64,000 nt of DNA from Proteromonas lacertae (lineage: Eukaryota > Sar > Bigyra > Opalinata > Proteromonadidae). The stretch spans positions 43,396 through 107,395 of the forward strand of contig NGBS01000606.1 in the NCBI GenBank assembly GCA_002245135.1. The letters are read 5' to 3'. Shown piece by piece: positions 11,909 to 23,984 of this stretch. Positions within the stretch are counted from its first letter, which is position 1. Each line of letters begins with the position of its first letter. The notes beneath the pieces are model-generated. The model ran no database searches. It saw nothing but the letters and a program-made list of their open reading frames with translations, and had not been told where the DNA came from. A program made the position numbers and the translations under genes.

Positions 11909-13381
11909 CTACATAATTACACAACCAGGAGTTTTTTCTTGAATATGATCAGCTTTCTAATTGATTATATTACTAAGAAAAGATATACTTTCAATTCATT
12001 TACGCCTTGTTCAGTTGCACTTAATGCATTTGCTGTATTATCTTCTATTTTATTAACCATTTCTCCTTGTTCATTCACCATATTAGCTACTTCTTTAAAT
12101 GTTTCATTCACAACTTTCATATCACTCTAATATATATATAATATAATATAATATAAATAAATACATGTAATTGTCTAATTTGTTCATTTCTTTCATTCAC
12201 TATTTGTTCCATTATATCTACATCACTAACTGCAACTTTGGATAATTGTTTGCTTATTTCATATTCTTCTTGAGTTTGTTCTACAAAGTTACCACTTTGA
12301 TCATAATATCCACTATATATATATATATGTTATTATTATAATCATTATATATATACTATTTCTGTTTTACTTCATCAGTAATTGGATTTGGAAATTTCTT
12401 CAACATGATATTATACTTTGTATTAAACGCTTGATATTTCTCAATCTCTTTCTCTATATCTTTTTGTATTTTTTGAGCTATTATAATTAATATATAAACG
12501 CAACATATATTTATACCATCAATTTTTGATTTTTCATCTGTATTATTCTTCAATACATCTTCATTATAGAATTTAGTCTATTTTACAGAATAATAAAAAA
12601 AACAATAACATACATCTTTCAATTTTCTTTCACCTTCAGCATAATTCATTTTTATTACATCTCTTATCTTTTGAGTGTCACCTGCTCCTCCTATTCTTGA
12701 AGATAATTGTTCAGCATTTGTTCTATGTCTTGATACTTCCTGCAAATTTTTAATAATCTAAATATAATAAAGTATAAACATATTCTAAATAAAAAATATA
12801 CGATTTTTATTAATTCCTTCTTGTCATTCACTTTGGGTAATTCTGGTGTAGATTTTGAGATTAAATCAGGAACTTTCGGATAATAAGAATCTGATTCTTC
12901 TTCTTTTGGAATTCTTGTTCTTTTCCAAACACGTTGACGAAAGATCTTTGGCCATGTTTGAATGAATACTTTTTTGACTCCTTTCATATCTTTAAATGCT
13001 TGTAGGTTTTGAGCATATAACCAACCTTCTGGATCTGTGAATCTTGTATGATCTATTTTCCAGTTTACTGTCCATTGATAATTCTTTGGACACTTTGATG
13101 ATTCAATTTCAAGTGTACTACAATAACTAAACATCATAAATTATACTCCATCATAACATAATCTTGATCAGCTATCAATTCTCCAGTATTTTCATCTACA
13201 TTGCTCCAATTATCTTTCTCTCTATTGTATAGTTGAGTTTGATAAACCTAGTAAATAGTAGTAGTTATTATTCTTACTTTTTGAACAATACCATTTGTTT
13301 CATCCTCTTTCATTAAATTCAATTTCTCTAAAAGATATATCCAAACATAATACTAACTGGATTAGCCTTTTGAAAAGCCAT
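11909..13381 (-). CDS. Qa-SNARE with N-terminal DysF domain and C-terminal CAAX box
   Basis: Spliced from about ten short exons (introns about 29-44 nt, all GTA..AG). Start MAFQKANPV. Residues about 27-130 form a dysferlin/peroxin-type DysF pair: VYQTQLYN, WTVNWKID, FTDPEGWLYA and FRQRVWKRTR. A coiled region follows, then a SNARE motif from DVDIMEQIVNERNEQIRQ through FKEVANMVNEQGEMVNKI to ATEQGVNELK. The Gln of NEQGEM occupies the syntaxin zero-layer position (compare ESQGEM in syntaxin 1), so it is Qa-type. The protein has no transmembrane anchor. Instead it ends TPGCVIM, a CAAX box predicted to be farnesylated. Most Qa-SNAREs are tail-anchored, so a lipid anchor plus DysF is unusual. About 330 residues in all. 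Confidence 0.8.
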
Positions 13382-13482
13382 TTTTAGATTCAGCTTGGCT
13401 TGATAGTTATTTTAATTTTTAAATTTTAAACCCTTTTATAGAAGCTATTGTATATTTGGTTATTAAATTTCTGTATTAAACA

Positions 13483-13721
13483 ATGTCATCATCCATAAAA
13501 GAAGCTCAAGAAGCAATGAACAGTATATATAAAACGTTTTACGTATTGTAGCAATATATGAAATATCAAACATTCTCAACACAGGATTAGACAGAGAATC
13601 TTTATCATTGTTGGTTGCTCTATGTGAAAATGGAGTGAATCCAGATTCATTATCAATGGTTGTGAAAGAAATCAGACATGATAGTTCAACAGTTAAAGAA
13701 AAGTCTGTAGAAGGGAAATAA
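13483..13721 (+). CDS. MZT1: Mitotic-spindle organising protein MOZART1
   Basis: A 69-residue protein in two exons split by a 29-nt intron. It matches the MOZART1 family along its length: AMNTIYEISNILNTGLDRES, then LVALCENGVNPDSLSMVVKE, corresponding to the helices that pack on the N-termini of gamma-tubulin-complex proteins. It recruits and activates the gamma-tubulin ring complex at centrosomes or basal bodies. Length is normal for the family. It shares a 101-bp divergent promoter with the SNARE gene and converges on SF3B5, 92 bp away. Confidence 0.93.
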
Positions 13722-13813
13722 AGTAATTTAATATATAATCTGTTTTTCTTTGTGGTAAATGTTGTTAGAAGAAAAGAATCTATACACAAGCATTAATATT
13801 GATACTTATTACT

Positions 13814-14176
13814 CTATTCATCTTCTTTTGGAGGTGGAGGTCCACATGGTTGCAACATTTTCTATAAATATGTTAAAAGAATAGATATACTTCAAATAAT
13901 TCATATCTACATCTTTCAACTGGAACATTTTCAGCAAGTGCGAAGTAATATAACATATCAATATGTCCCATGTGAGAAGCTATTGTATCACGATGATGAT
14001 TTACTGCAAATTCACTGTAACAAATATAAAATGTAAAATAATACTGTCTAGTAATATCTGGATGACCAGTTCCTACATATTTATTTTGTAAATGCTCCCA
14101 GTTTCTTGAAAATGAAACATTCACATTGAATCTATCTGTGTTAGACTATTACATGATAAAAATAATGCTATACCAT
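13814..14176 (-). CDS. SF3B5: SF3b subunit 5 (SF3b10) of U2 snRNP
   Basis: A 91-residue spliceosomal protein assembled from four exons. Landmarks shared with human SF3B5: WEHLQNKYVGTGHPDITR, HHRDTIASHMGHIDMLYYFA, LAENVP and the C-terminal EKMLQPCGPPPPKEDE. It is part of the SF3b core that clamps the branch-point region in the U2 and U12/U11 snRNPs. Exon 1 contributes only the ATG, followed at once by a 28-nt intron (GTATAG..AATAG); the next exon starts SNTDRFN. A 30-nt intron ends TTACAG and a 29-nt intron precedes the last exon. The reading requires all three. Confidence 0.93.
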
Positions 14177-14278
14177 TTATTATAAACGAAAAAAAGAGAA
14201 TTAATTATTCTATAAAAACTTGGCTTGAATTTACAAAATATATTCGTTACAAAATTCAATAAAAACAATTAAAAATAC

Positions 14279-16085
14279 TTATTTCTTTATTCCTAATACT
14301 TCACATAATGTAGAATTCAGCATTTCATTATGTGGAACAGAATTTTTATTTAATAAACTTCCATTTATATCATTTTCTAAATCATTGTTATTATCACTCT
14401 TCTTTTCTAATTTCACCTTATTATCTAAAATATCAATCAACTCTTTTGTATCCCAATACTTTTTACTTAATAAACTTTCTTTATTATACAACAAATCTTT
14501 ATAATTATCAAACCATCCTTTCAACATTTTTCCTGGAATAACTACAAAAGAATCACCTTGATAAGCTAAAGGAATATTCAACTTTGGAATAAGGCAATTA
14601 CTAACTACTTTCTTTGTTACTGTATTTAATAAAATACCTCTTCCTGTTTCATAAGTTATATCACTTGGATATCTCTTTAAATTGGATTTATAACTATCGA
14701 ATTTTATAGCTAATGATTTTAATATAAGGCATATTGCGATTGAACTACTACATCTCTGTAAATTCACTATTTAAATATAAATATAATAAGAAAATACATA
14801 TATTTAAATCATTTCGGTTTAATCTATTACTAAAAAATCGATTGTAATTATCCAATTCTCTAATTCCAAGAGATATGTTATTCGTATAAATGCAACTACT
14901 ACAAAAACTATCCAATATTCTTATTGTTTCATTTTCATTACTCTTTCTGTTATTATTATTATTATAGTTGTTGTTGTATAAGAATTTATCTTTATATTCT
15001 TTATAATACTTTATACAGTTTTTCATATCATTTTTTCTACCATTTCCTACAATTAATAAACAATAACTAATCACATCAGGCGTTATATTATTTTCTTTCA
15101 TTTCATCAAGTACTCTATTTACTTCATCAAAATATTTGTTGTTGCACAAATAATTTAGTAATATATTGTATGTATAATTATTCATTTTATAACCATTCTT
15201 TTTTATATCATTATAAAACAACATTGCATCAGAGTATTTGTTATTCTCCAAAAACATAGATAAAATAGAATTCAATAACACTATATTGGGTATATATCCT
15301 TTACTTTGCATTTCATCAAAGTATTGCAAAACTTCTTCCATTTTTCCACATTTTCTTAATGCATTTATTATATTATTATAACTTCTTTCATCAACTACAT
15401 TCATAGATTTTAAATATTCAAATATTTCAACACATTCTCGATAGTAATGACTTTTTCCAGAAGCAATTATTCCATTCTCAAAATCCATACGGTTTATATT
15501 CATGTTATTATTCTTCATAAAACTGTATACATTGTATATTTGTTTCGCATATCCAAATTGAGCAAATCCACAGATTAATTCATGACAAAGTTGTTCATTC
15601 TTTAAATTACAGTTTTGTAATACATATTTTAATAAGTGTTTGTATTGATCTGGATTACTCTTACTTCTTCTATATATGCTTAAAGCATATGACATACTAT
15701 TATTGTACAATATTTAAATATCTATACTCAACTGCAGATAATTCTCTTGATGAAAATTTTGTCAATAAATATTCCATTCTCTCTAGCTCATGGTAATTAG
15801 GCTTTACATTATTCATCAAACCAGTTGCTATTTGTCTTATTACTGTTGAACATTCACTGTAGGAAGAATTTATATCTAAATCCATAATTGATATTCTATT
15901 TCTATTGCTTTATATCTGCATCTATACTTTGGAATAGTTTTACTAGATTCTTTGAATGTATCAAAAGGAACTCTATTGTATGATCTTGAAAATAGATTAA
16001 CTGTATTTCTGTAACACACTTTATTTATACTGAAAGATGTATATATTAGTTTCTTAGAAAATAGACGAGAAAAATGAAAAATCAT
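14279..16085 (-). CDS. Mitochondrial PPR protein with SMR-like C-terminus
   Basis: Starts MIFHFSRLFSKKLIYTSFS, a basic, hydroxyl-rich, amphipathic presequence fitting mitochondrial import. Introns of 26 nt (about 15905-15930), 31 nt (about 15705-15735) and about 31 nt (about 14775-14805) join four open frames. The middle holds at least four pentatricopeptide repeats, for example SYNNIINALRKCGKMEEVLQ, LNSILSMFLENNKYSDAMLF and YNILLNYLCNNKYFDEVNRV, the helical pairs that bind single-stranded RNA. The C-terminal 160 residues begin LNLQRCSSSIA and contain TGRG, then LAYQGDSFVVIPGKML, resembling the SMR domain as found fused to PPRs in plant organelles. Likely role: RNA maturation or stability in mitochondria. 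The SMR assignment is moderate, since the LDLHG motif is altered. Confidence 0.8.
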
Positions 16086-16313
16086 TTTGTTACTAAAAAT
16101 CAATTCGTTTCATTATTATTTAAATTATCAGAACACATTAAATACATAAGCAATCAATAATATTTATAACATTTACTACTTAATGTTTTATAATTATTTT
16201 GATAACACTTTTTTTCCTTCTTCTTTTATTCATTTTACATAAAAGGTTAAATATTTACACAATAAACAAATTAACAATAATATTATATAATAATAAATGT
16301 AAATATTTTATTA

Positions 16314-17758
16314 CTATTCTGATTTTTCTTCATTTTTATCACTCTCTTCAGTTGGAGTGGGAGTAGGAGTAAATATGGCATATTGAGGCATTGGTACTTT
16401 CTCTATATATAAATATATAATAACAATATTATACTCTTCTTTTTAGGCTTAGGTGGTTCATATATTGGAGTTTGAGTTGGATTTAATGGATCAACATACA
16501 AAGATAGACTTGAACTTTTACTAATTGATTTAACCAAATCTGGAGAAACAGAAGGAGGTGGAAGAGCTATTGTATTATCTGATGAAGGAGGAGGAGGAGC
16601 AGTAGAAGGAGATGGTCTTGGAGTTGAATTGGAAGATGAATTATTTGATTGAATTACTATATTAATTATAATAATAATATTATATATATACCTGAATCAG
16701 TAGGTGGTGGTGGTGGAGGAGCAGTATCTTCTTCTTGAGGAATTGGATTACCATTTTCATCAACAATTATCCATCTTTTTAATTCCTTATCATACACAGC
16801 TTTATTAGTCTTCTTTTCTAAATTAACTATCTTTACATTACTTGGTAAGAATATTCCTCTAAGAAATCCAAATACACCTCCACCTCCACTACTACTTCCA
16901 CTACTATTATTACTCTCTTTTGGAGATACTGGAGATGGTTTTGGTGTTGCTGGTTAATGCAGGGCTTGAGGTAGGCTTGGGATTATTTTCACTATCAGGT
17001 TTAGGTGATTGATATGTAATGGAATTATTATTTGATGTATTTGATGGTATTGTTGTTGTTGTTGTTGTTATTGTTGTTGTTGTATTTGGTAATTGTGGAG
17101 ATGAATAATCATTTGTATTATTACTAGGGGGAGATTTCATGTAAGGATTATTAATGTTGGATTGTACTATAGGTGATATTGGATTAGTAGAAGTTGATGA
17201 AGATGAAGTTGTTGATAATAACATTGCAGATTGATTGATCTGTCTTTCTTTTTCCTTTTCACTTTTATCATTATTATATGCTTCTGTTCCATCAACGATT
17301 GAATTAATTGCATTATCAAATTGATGAAATACTGTTGAAAACCAACTTGAACTCTTTAAATTACGAGTCTCTTTCTCTACTGTTTTTTCATCTAATCTCA
17401 GTCGATTTTGAATTAATGATATTTCATTTTTTACATGTTTTACAAACACAGAATTACTGCTATTCCCTTTTACACTTTCTATACATGCTTTTACATCATA
17501 AAAGTACTTCTCAGCTTTATCAAGAAAACCATAAGAGATTAATGTATGAATAAATAATAATTTTATTGATAAATATGACATACTGCTCTTTTCACCTTTA
17601 TTTTTCATTGATAATATATAACTATATATTTCAGTAGCGTTACAAACTTGTGGATTTAATAACATTCTATTTAAATCACCACATCTATGATTACCACCAA
17701 TAAACACCATTTTTGATTGACTTTTCATTTCTTCTAAATCCATTCCAATTAACTATTT

Positions 17759-17807
<49 letters not shown>

Positions 17808-20800
17808 TACAATATAACAGGAATGTGCAGCAGCAAAATCACCACTTAAAAGCAACGAATCTCCCAATTCTTTCATATTCTTATCATAACTTACACTATT
17901 CGTAGATAAAAACGAATATAACAAATGTTTCCAATTACTAATACTACTATTTGGGTTAGAAGATAAAGAATCAGAAAAATGAGTATAAAATGAAGGTAAT
18001 AAACTATCTTGAGGGAATATATGATTATTAAACTTTTGTACAATATTTCCAAACCCTTTCGATCCTCCAGATGAACTGATTATTAATGCATGAGACCATA
18101 ATTCCTTAGATATTGCCAAGTCAATTGCTTCATGTAATTTACCATGTAATAATAAAGACTCTATTTCATTTAACGCCTTTTCTTGTTCTTCTACTGGAAC
18201 TGTTTTTATATTATATTTCCTTTCAATTACCGTCTCTTCTGGTGGTTTTAAGAAATTCAATAATTCAGTTGGTGGATGAGATAATAAATCAATTTCTCCT
18301 TTATTTTCTAATAAATACTTTAAACTAAGCCATAATATTTTCCAAGAACTTGTTATTGAACATAAACATAGTTCTTTTTCGATATAAAATAATAAATCTT
18401 CTAATTTTGTATCTTTATTTAATGGTCCAGGAAAATATCTTTCACATACGATCGATTTATTATCTCTAATCACTTCATTCAAATGATTAATTACTATTGC
18501 ACCATTTCTATTGTTATTAGGTTTCATTACTAATAATTGACCTCTATAACCGAATTTGATTATTGGTTTTATTCTATTCATATCTTCACTCTGGTTCATT
18601 GTAGTATTAGCAGAAGATGATGGAATTGATGATGATGATGATGATTGTCTTTGTGAAATGTTTAAACTAGGGATGGGTATTCTATTGTTATATCCAGTTT
18701 TATTATTTATTGGATTAAATATTGGTGGAGGTATTGGCTTCTTATGTAAGTTTCTTGAATCAGTTTTTTTACTATCTTTCTTTGTGGCATTTGGATAGAA
18801 TGATGCTGGATTTACTACTTCTGTAGTATTTGCTGTTGTAGTTGTAGTTGTTTGTTCTAAATTTGGTTGTACAATTTGAGATGGTGTTAGTGTTGGAGTG
18901 GCAAACTGTTGTTGTTGTTGTTGTTGTTGTTGTTGTGGAGATGTTGTTTGTACTTTGGGTGAAACACTTTGTGGAACGATATTAACAGAAGGAATGAATG
19001 GCAATGGAGGTGGTGGAACATGATTCTTAAATTTTGTATTTGTTCTAACTGAGGATTTTGATAATGGAGGTTGTTGTTGTTGAGGTTGTTTTTCAGTTGT
19101 ACGAGATGGAAGAATAGGAGATGGACTTGGGAAAAATTTATGAGTAGCATTAGTTGTAGGATTTGGTGTAGTAGACAATGAAGAAGAGGATGTATTAACA
19201 GGTATTGGAGTGGCTACTTGAGAATTTGGCTGACTTATAACTATTGGTTTCTTGGTGAATGGATTAATGGTTGGTTTTGGAGCATTTGTTGAAAATGGAG
19301 ATGCTATTGTAGCTGGAGCTTTTGCTGTTGTTGAACTGTATTTCTGCTTCTGTTGTTGTTGTAGTTGTTGAAATGGTGTTGGAGGTGGAGCGTTTGGAAA
19401 TGGAGTATTAGCAGATCCATTCATTCTAATAAATAAAAATATAATACAATATTATATATACGGAGTATTACTTGTATCTAATACATTACCACTGTTTATT
19501 AATGCACCTGGTTGTACAACTTCACCATCATTAGTTGTTATAACAGTTGGAAAAGATGTTTCTACTGTTACAGTGTTACGAATAATTGGTGGTGATGAGA
19601 ATATTGATTCAGCATCAGGTTCTTTAGCAGGAGGAAATAATGTTGGAGGAGGAGGAGGTGGGATATTAGAAGTATTGATAGGTTCTTCTGTTTTATTTGG
19701 AATTGATGGTGAATTATTTAAATTGGTAGGAAAACTTAAACTATCAATAACACAAGGAGGAGGCTGATTCTGATTTAGCAATTTCTGATAAACTAATTAC
19801 TTTTGTAGTAGTAGTTGTTGTTGTAGAAGGTGGTGGTTTATCGAATATACTTGCTAGTATTATCATCATCAGCAAGGGGAGATTTACCAAATAAATCATT
19901 ACTATTGGAGGATTGAAATAATGTGTCTGGCGGTGGTGGTGGTGATAGTGATGTGTTATTATCCTTATTTTGATTGGAATAATGATTATTATTATCAAAT
20001 TCGCTAATTAGTGGAGAAGGTGGAAAATCTAAAGATGATTGTTTAAATAAATCAACTGGTGGTGGTGGAGGTAAGAGTTTTGATTCTGATTTGGGTTTAT
20101 TATCTTCTTGAATATTGTTATTGTACACGGTTGATTCTTGCTTTTCTTCACCATTATGTTGTTCTGTTGATGTATTATTTGTGACTTGTAATGTGGAATT
20201 ATTCTCTACACTCTCATTCTCTTTTACTTCTACTTTTTCTTCATTACTAACTGGTTTTTCTTCTACTGGAATTGTTGGAGGAGAATAAACATCCTCTTCT
20301 TCTCCTTTTTCTTCTTCATTTCTAATTGGTTCTTCTACAGTTGATATTGGAATAACTGGATGAGGTGGAGGAGGAGGTAAAGTAGAATAAACATCATCCT
20401 CTCCTTCTCTTTTTTCTTCTTCATTTCTAATTGGTTTTTCTTCTACTGAAATAACTGGAGGAGGTGGAGGAGGTGGCAAATTTGAATAAACATCATCTTC
20501 TTCTCCTTTTTCTTCTTTTACATTTTCATTGCCATTATCATTACTTTCTTCAGTAACACCTATTGGTATTGATGGTGGTGGAGGCGGTGGTGGTAATGAA
20601 GAATATACATCTTCTTCTGTTTGTTCCTTTTCACCTTCATTTTGCATCTCAGTTGGAGGTGGAGGAGGAGGTGGTGAGGAGGATGCAAGAGGCTGTTCAG
20701 AAATAGATTCACCAGTTTCATATTGCATAAGATCAGGATCAATGGCAGGGCTAGTAGTTACAGTAGTATTTAGATTTTCATTGTTATTACTTGAACTAAT

Positions 20801-21061
20801 TACAGGTGGAGCTGCATAAATAGCTGTTATAACTTTTGCTTTCTTGATAGGCTTGTTCTTCTTCTATAATTTATTAATTTTTATTTATATACTTGTGCAT
20901 TTAATGCAGTTGCAGGATTAAACAAAAATTGTGGTAAATTAGGTTGTACTTCTTGTGGATCCTATAAGAAGATATAAGAAATTTGTTCCATTTGAATAAA
21001 AAAGCAAATTACAAAAGAAAATATATTTAAGATAATATCATACATTATTTGGATTAGACAT
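16314..21061 (-). CDS. SEC16: COPII coat regulator Sec16
   Basis: The large scaffold of ER exit sites. Starts MSNPNNDPQEVQPNLPQF; introns follow after 18 coding bases and again near 20880. The N-terminus is Pro-rich with repeated DVYSxLPPPPPPP units. The conserved core includes IKFGYRGQLLVMKPN, GKLHEAIDLAISKELWSHAL and WKHLLYSFLSTNS, then after the 17757-17810 microsatellite intron MVFIGGNHRCGDLNRM and SIKLLFIHTLISYGFLDKAE. The C-terminal conserved region reads GVFGFLRGIFLPSNVKIVN .. KELKRWIIVDENG, the part that binds Sec12/Sec23 in other species. Frame interruptions not explained by introns: near 19835 (+1), possibly near 19775 (+1, or a 31-nt GTAATT..CAG intron), and near 16965 (+1, within GCATTAACCAGC). 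The ends and the core are otherwise in excellent agreement with Sec16. Confidence 0.88.
17757..17810 (-). repeat. (TAA)n microsatellite intron in Sec16
   Basis: About 54 nt of trinucleotide repeat between a GTATATTA donor and an AAAATAG acceptor. It splits GDFAAAHSCYI from LIGMDLEEMK in the Sec16 core. Confidence 0.75.
20265..20650 (-). repeat. Tandem DVYSxLPPPPPPP repeats in Sec16
   Basis: Four to five imperfect copies of a unit of about 35 residues: an acidic E/K segment, then DVYSSLPPPPPPP or a variant, then a short hydrophobic V/I-P linker. Copies lie at about 20275 (degenerate, PPP only), 20370, 20480 and 20590. Poly-Pro flanked by Tyr suggests SH3, EVH1 or WW ligands; the window's own BAR-SH3 proteins are possible but unproven partners. 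Confidence 0.7.
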
Positions 21062-21180
21062 TTAAGCTCCTAAAGCATCCACAGAGTCAAAAAAACGATT
21101 ATAATTGTCTTTCAAAAAAGACACTGTATTAGACTGTACTATACTGTACAGAATTCAATTTTTAAGTCGTTTTTCAATAG

Positions 21181-23889
21181 ATGAGTCTTTTTCAAGCAAA
21201 AGAATGGTGGGGAACTAAGATTCAAAATGAAGAGTTTGATCAAGGATGTATGGTTATTTGTAATATAGATGGTGATCCAAGTAATAAACGTATTATTTTT
21301 AGCATTAGCATGTAGCAAAAATTATTATTGGTAGTTTGCAAGGTATTCTGAGAATTTTTTGCCCTGCTGAACAGGGATATAAGGCAGAACATTCACTTCT
21401 TGAACAGAATCTAGGAGAAACCTATTCTGCAACTTGCTGTAGGCAATTTTGTACCGTATATATATATATCATTATAATCATGTTTAATAGCAATTTCCCC
21501 AAAATTACGTTAGCTGTACTACATCCGATGGAACTAGCAGTTTACAAAGTAAATTCAGTAGAAGGGCTCCTATTTAGAATTGTCACTAAGTTACAAACAT
21601 CAATTAGGTGTTGGTGGTCTTCATTTCACCTCAGGTAATATGTGTTATGGTCCATTTGGTAATTCAACAGGTAAAGACTCATTTTGTATACAAGGAATGG
21701 ATGGACAATTGATGTTTTATGAACAAGATCACTTTTCATTTTCAAGACAATTAGAAAAAACATTAGTTCCTGGTCCAATCATTTATATTCCAAAAATAGA
21801 TTCGTTTATCACTTGTGCAAGTGATATGTTTATAGTCAGTTACAAATATCAAGCAATGGCTAGTGCAGATGATGAGAGAAAAGAAGTGAAAAGTGGTTTA
21901 AGTACAGCCAAAAGACTAATGTATGATTGGTTAATAAACATTGGTGAAGTTGCATTAGATATAAAATATGGTAGATTCTCCTCCTCTTTAACATCTAATC
22001 AATTAGATATTATCGTATTAGGCGAGCATACTTTATTCTGTTTAAAAGAAACTGGTGGAATTAGATTTCAAAAGAGATTAGATTATTTTCCAAGTGCAAT
22101 TATTCCATATCAAAGAAATGTTAATGCTGAAGATCAAGGTGGTTCTATTGATAATATTATTGTAACAAGTAATGAGAATAATCTATTATACATATATAAT
22201 GATTCTAGATTGGTATGGAGTAGTAAGATATTAGGCAATTCTCCAGTATCTGTTGCTGTAGCTGAATTTGGAGGCTTGAAGGGTTTGATTTGTACATTAG
22301 ATGATGAAGGTAGTTTGAATATCCAATACCTTGGTACTGATCCTCCTAAGACAAATATTGGACAAGATAGTAGTAATAATAAACCAGTAAACTATGAACA
22401 AATAGATAAAGAACATAAGAAATTAGTAGCCATTATAAGAAACTCACAAAATACAGTTCAAACTGAACCAAAAGATAAAATCAATTTGACATCACAAATA
22501 CCAAGTGTATTAGACGAAGATAGTCCATTTAATGATGAGAATGGATTATTAGCAAAGACAAATACAGGACATATTGTACAAATAACGACTAGATTATTTA
22601 TAACTTATACAGGTATAGGTTCAATAGAGAATGTTACTATTGGTGTATCAAATTCACCATTTTTAGTACCAAGTGAATCATCTATAAATATTCCTTATGT
22701 TCAAGGTGGTGCTAGTACTCCATTAACTTTAAATATTGTATTTAAGACAAGAGTCGATTATATCCCAAATGATTTAGCAATTTCTTATTCTGCTTGTTAT
22801 ACTACTGATTCTAAAGAACCAAGATCTGTTATATTAAAGAAAACATTACCACTTTCAGTGATTTGCAGTGTTATCCCATATGTAACTAAAGCAAATTATA
22901 AATTTGATTTAATTACTACGAAACCAGCTGTTTCTTTAATGGATCTATTTCAAGAGATGTTTATTCAGCCAACTAATCCACCAGATGTAATGGAAACTAT
23001 CTTAGCATCAGCTAAAAGTGTATTAACCTTCCAATATTATAATGGTGAAATCTGCACTGTAATTGTCTCAAAGAATGGTGGTAAATATAGAATACAATCA
23101 TCTTCATTACCTTGTCTTTGGCCTATCACTTATCAATTAACATCTAGATTAGAAGCTTATTATAAAACACATGAAAGTAATCAAGAAATATTGACATTTA
23201 CTTATCAAGATTTATTACCATTAGGAGATTACTTCTCTGTTATTGATTTGCATTTTACTGCAAGATCAGAATTGACAAAGTTGAATAATGAATTGAATGA
23301 TAGATCTCATCAATTTAGAGCTATTCAGAAGAGATTATTGATACGCTATAAGACTAGAACTCCAACTCCTCTTAATAATTTGGATAAATTATTATATACT
23401 ACATTTGATCGGTTGATAGACTTAGCAGGAAAAATCAAAGAAACTCAAGCCAAGCTTAAGAAATTATCATTAGAATTGTCATCTGCAACTAATTTGCTGT
23501 TGTATCTAATCAAATGGAGATATTCATTAGATGAACAATCTTTTGCTGTTTTATCATCTCATTTATCACCTAAAGTAGAAGATCACACCAATTGTGGTTG
23601 GGAAGAAGCTACTGATGCTGCTGTTACCTATCTTCTTAAGACAGCTCTAGCAAAGAATGCAAAGGAATTCGCTACAATGAATCAGGATATGGATATTATG
23701 GAAGATACAACCAGATTGAGAAAACATATTAAGATGTTATGTGAAAGACTGTCCAAAGGATGCTCATTGGTTATTCCACAAGGTAGTATTTCTTCACCAT
23801 CTCATCAACAGCAAGTGGTTGTTAATCAGAGTGAAAATCCAATTCCTATTGTAGAGAAGATAAATCCATCTCAAAATGACACTAAATAG
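21181..23889 (+). CDS. BBS9: BBSome subunit BBS9 (PTHB1)
   Basis: A subunit of the BBSome, which carries membrane cargo in cilia. The start MSLFQAKEWW is the family's conserved N-terminus. A 26-nt intron near 21289-21314 leads to KIIIGSLQGILRIF; a 35-nt intron (21458-21492) precedes NFPKITLAVLH. The beta-propeller, GAE-like and C-terminal helical parts are complete: YGPFGNSTGKDSFCIQGMDG, KRLMYDWLINIGEVALD, VLGEHTLFCLKETG, YLGTDPPKTN, and C-terminal GCSLVIPQG. Two +1 frame changes cannot be introns: at about 21414-21422 (GGAGAAACC; the other frame gives the conserved PILQLAVGNFV) and at about 21558-21568 (GAAGGGCTCC; the other frame gives GSYLELSLSYKHQLGVGG). The protein sense on both sides is unmistakable. 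Divergent from Sec16 across 119 bp. Confidence 0.92.
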
Positions 23890-23984
23890 GCATTTTATTA
23901 TATTTTATTATTTCTATTTCTTATTATCTTATGTGTGTAGATTAAAAACTGATTAATTCCTAAATAGACTTGATTACTGTTTGA

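Noticed and set aside
15700-15930. Frame breaks in the PPR gene as indels
   Set aside because: Both are explained by 26-nt and 31-nt introns with GTATAG donors and AATAG acceptors in the right phase.
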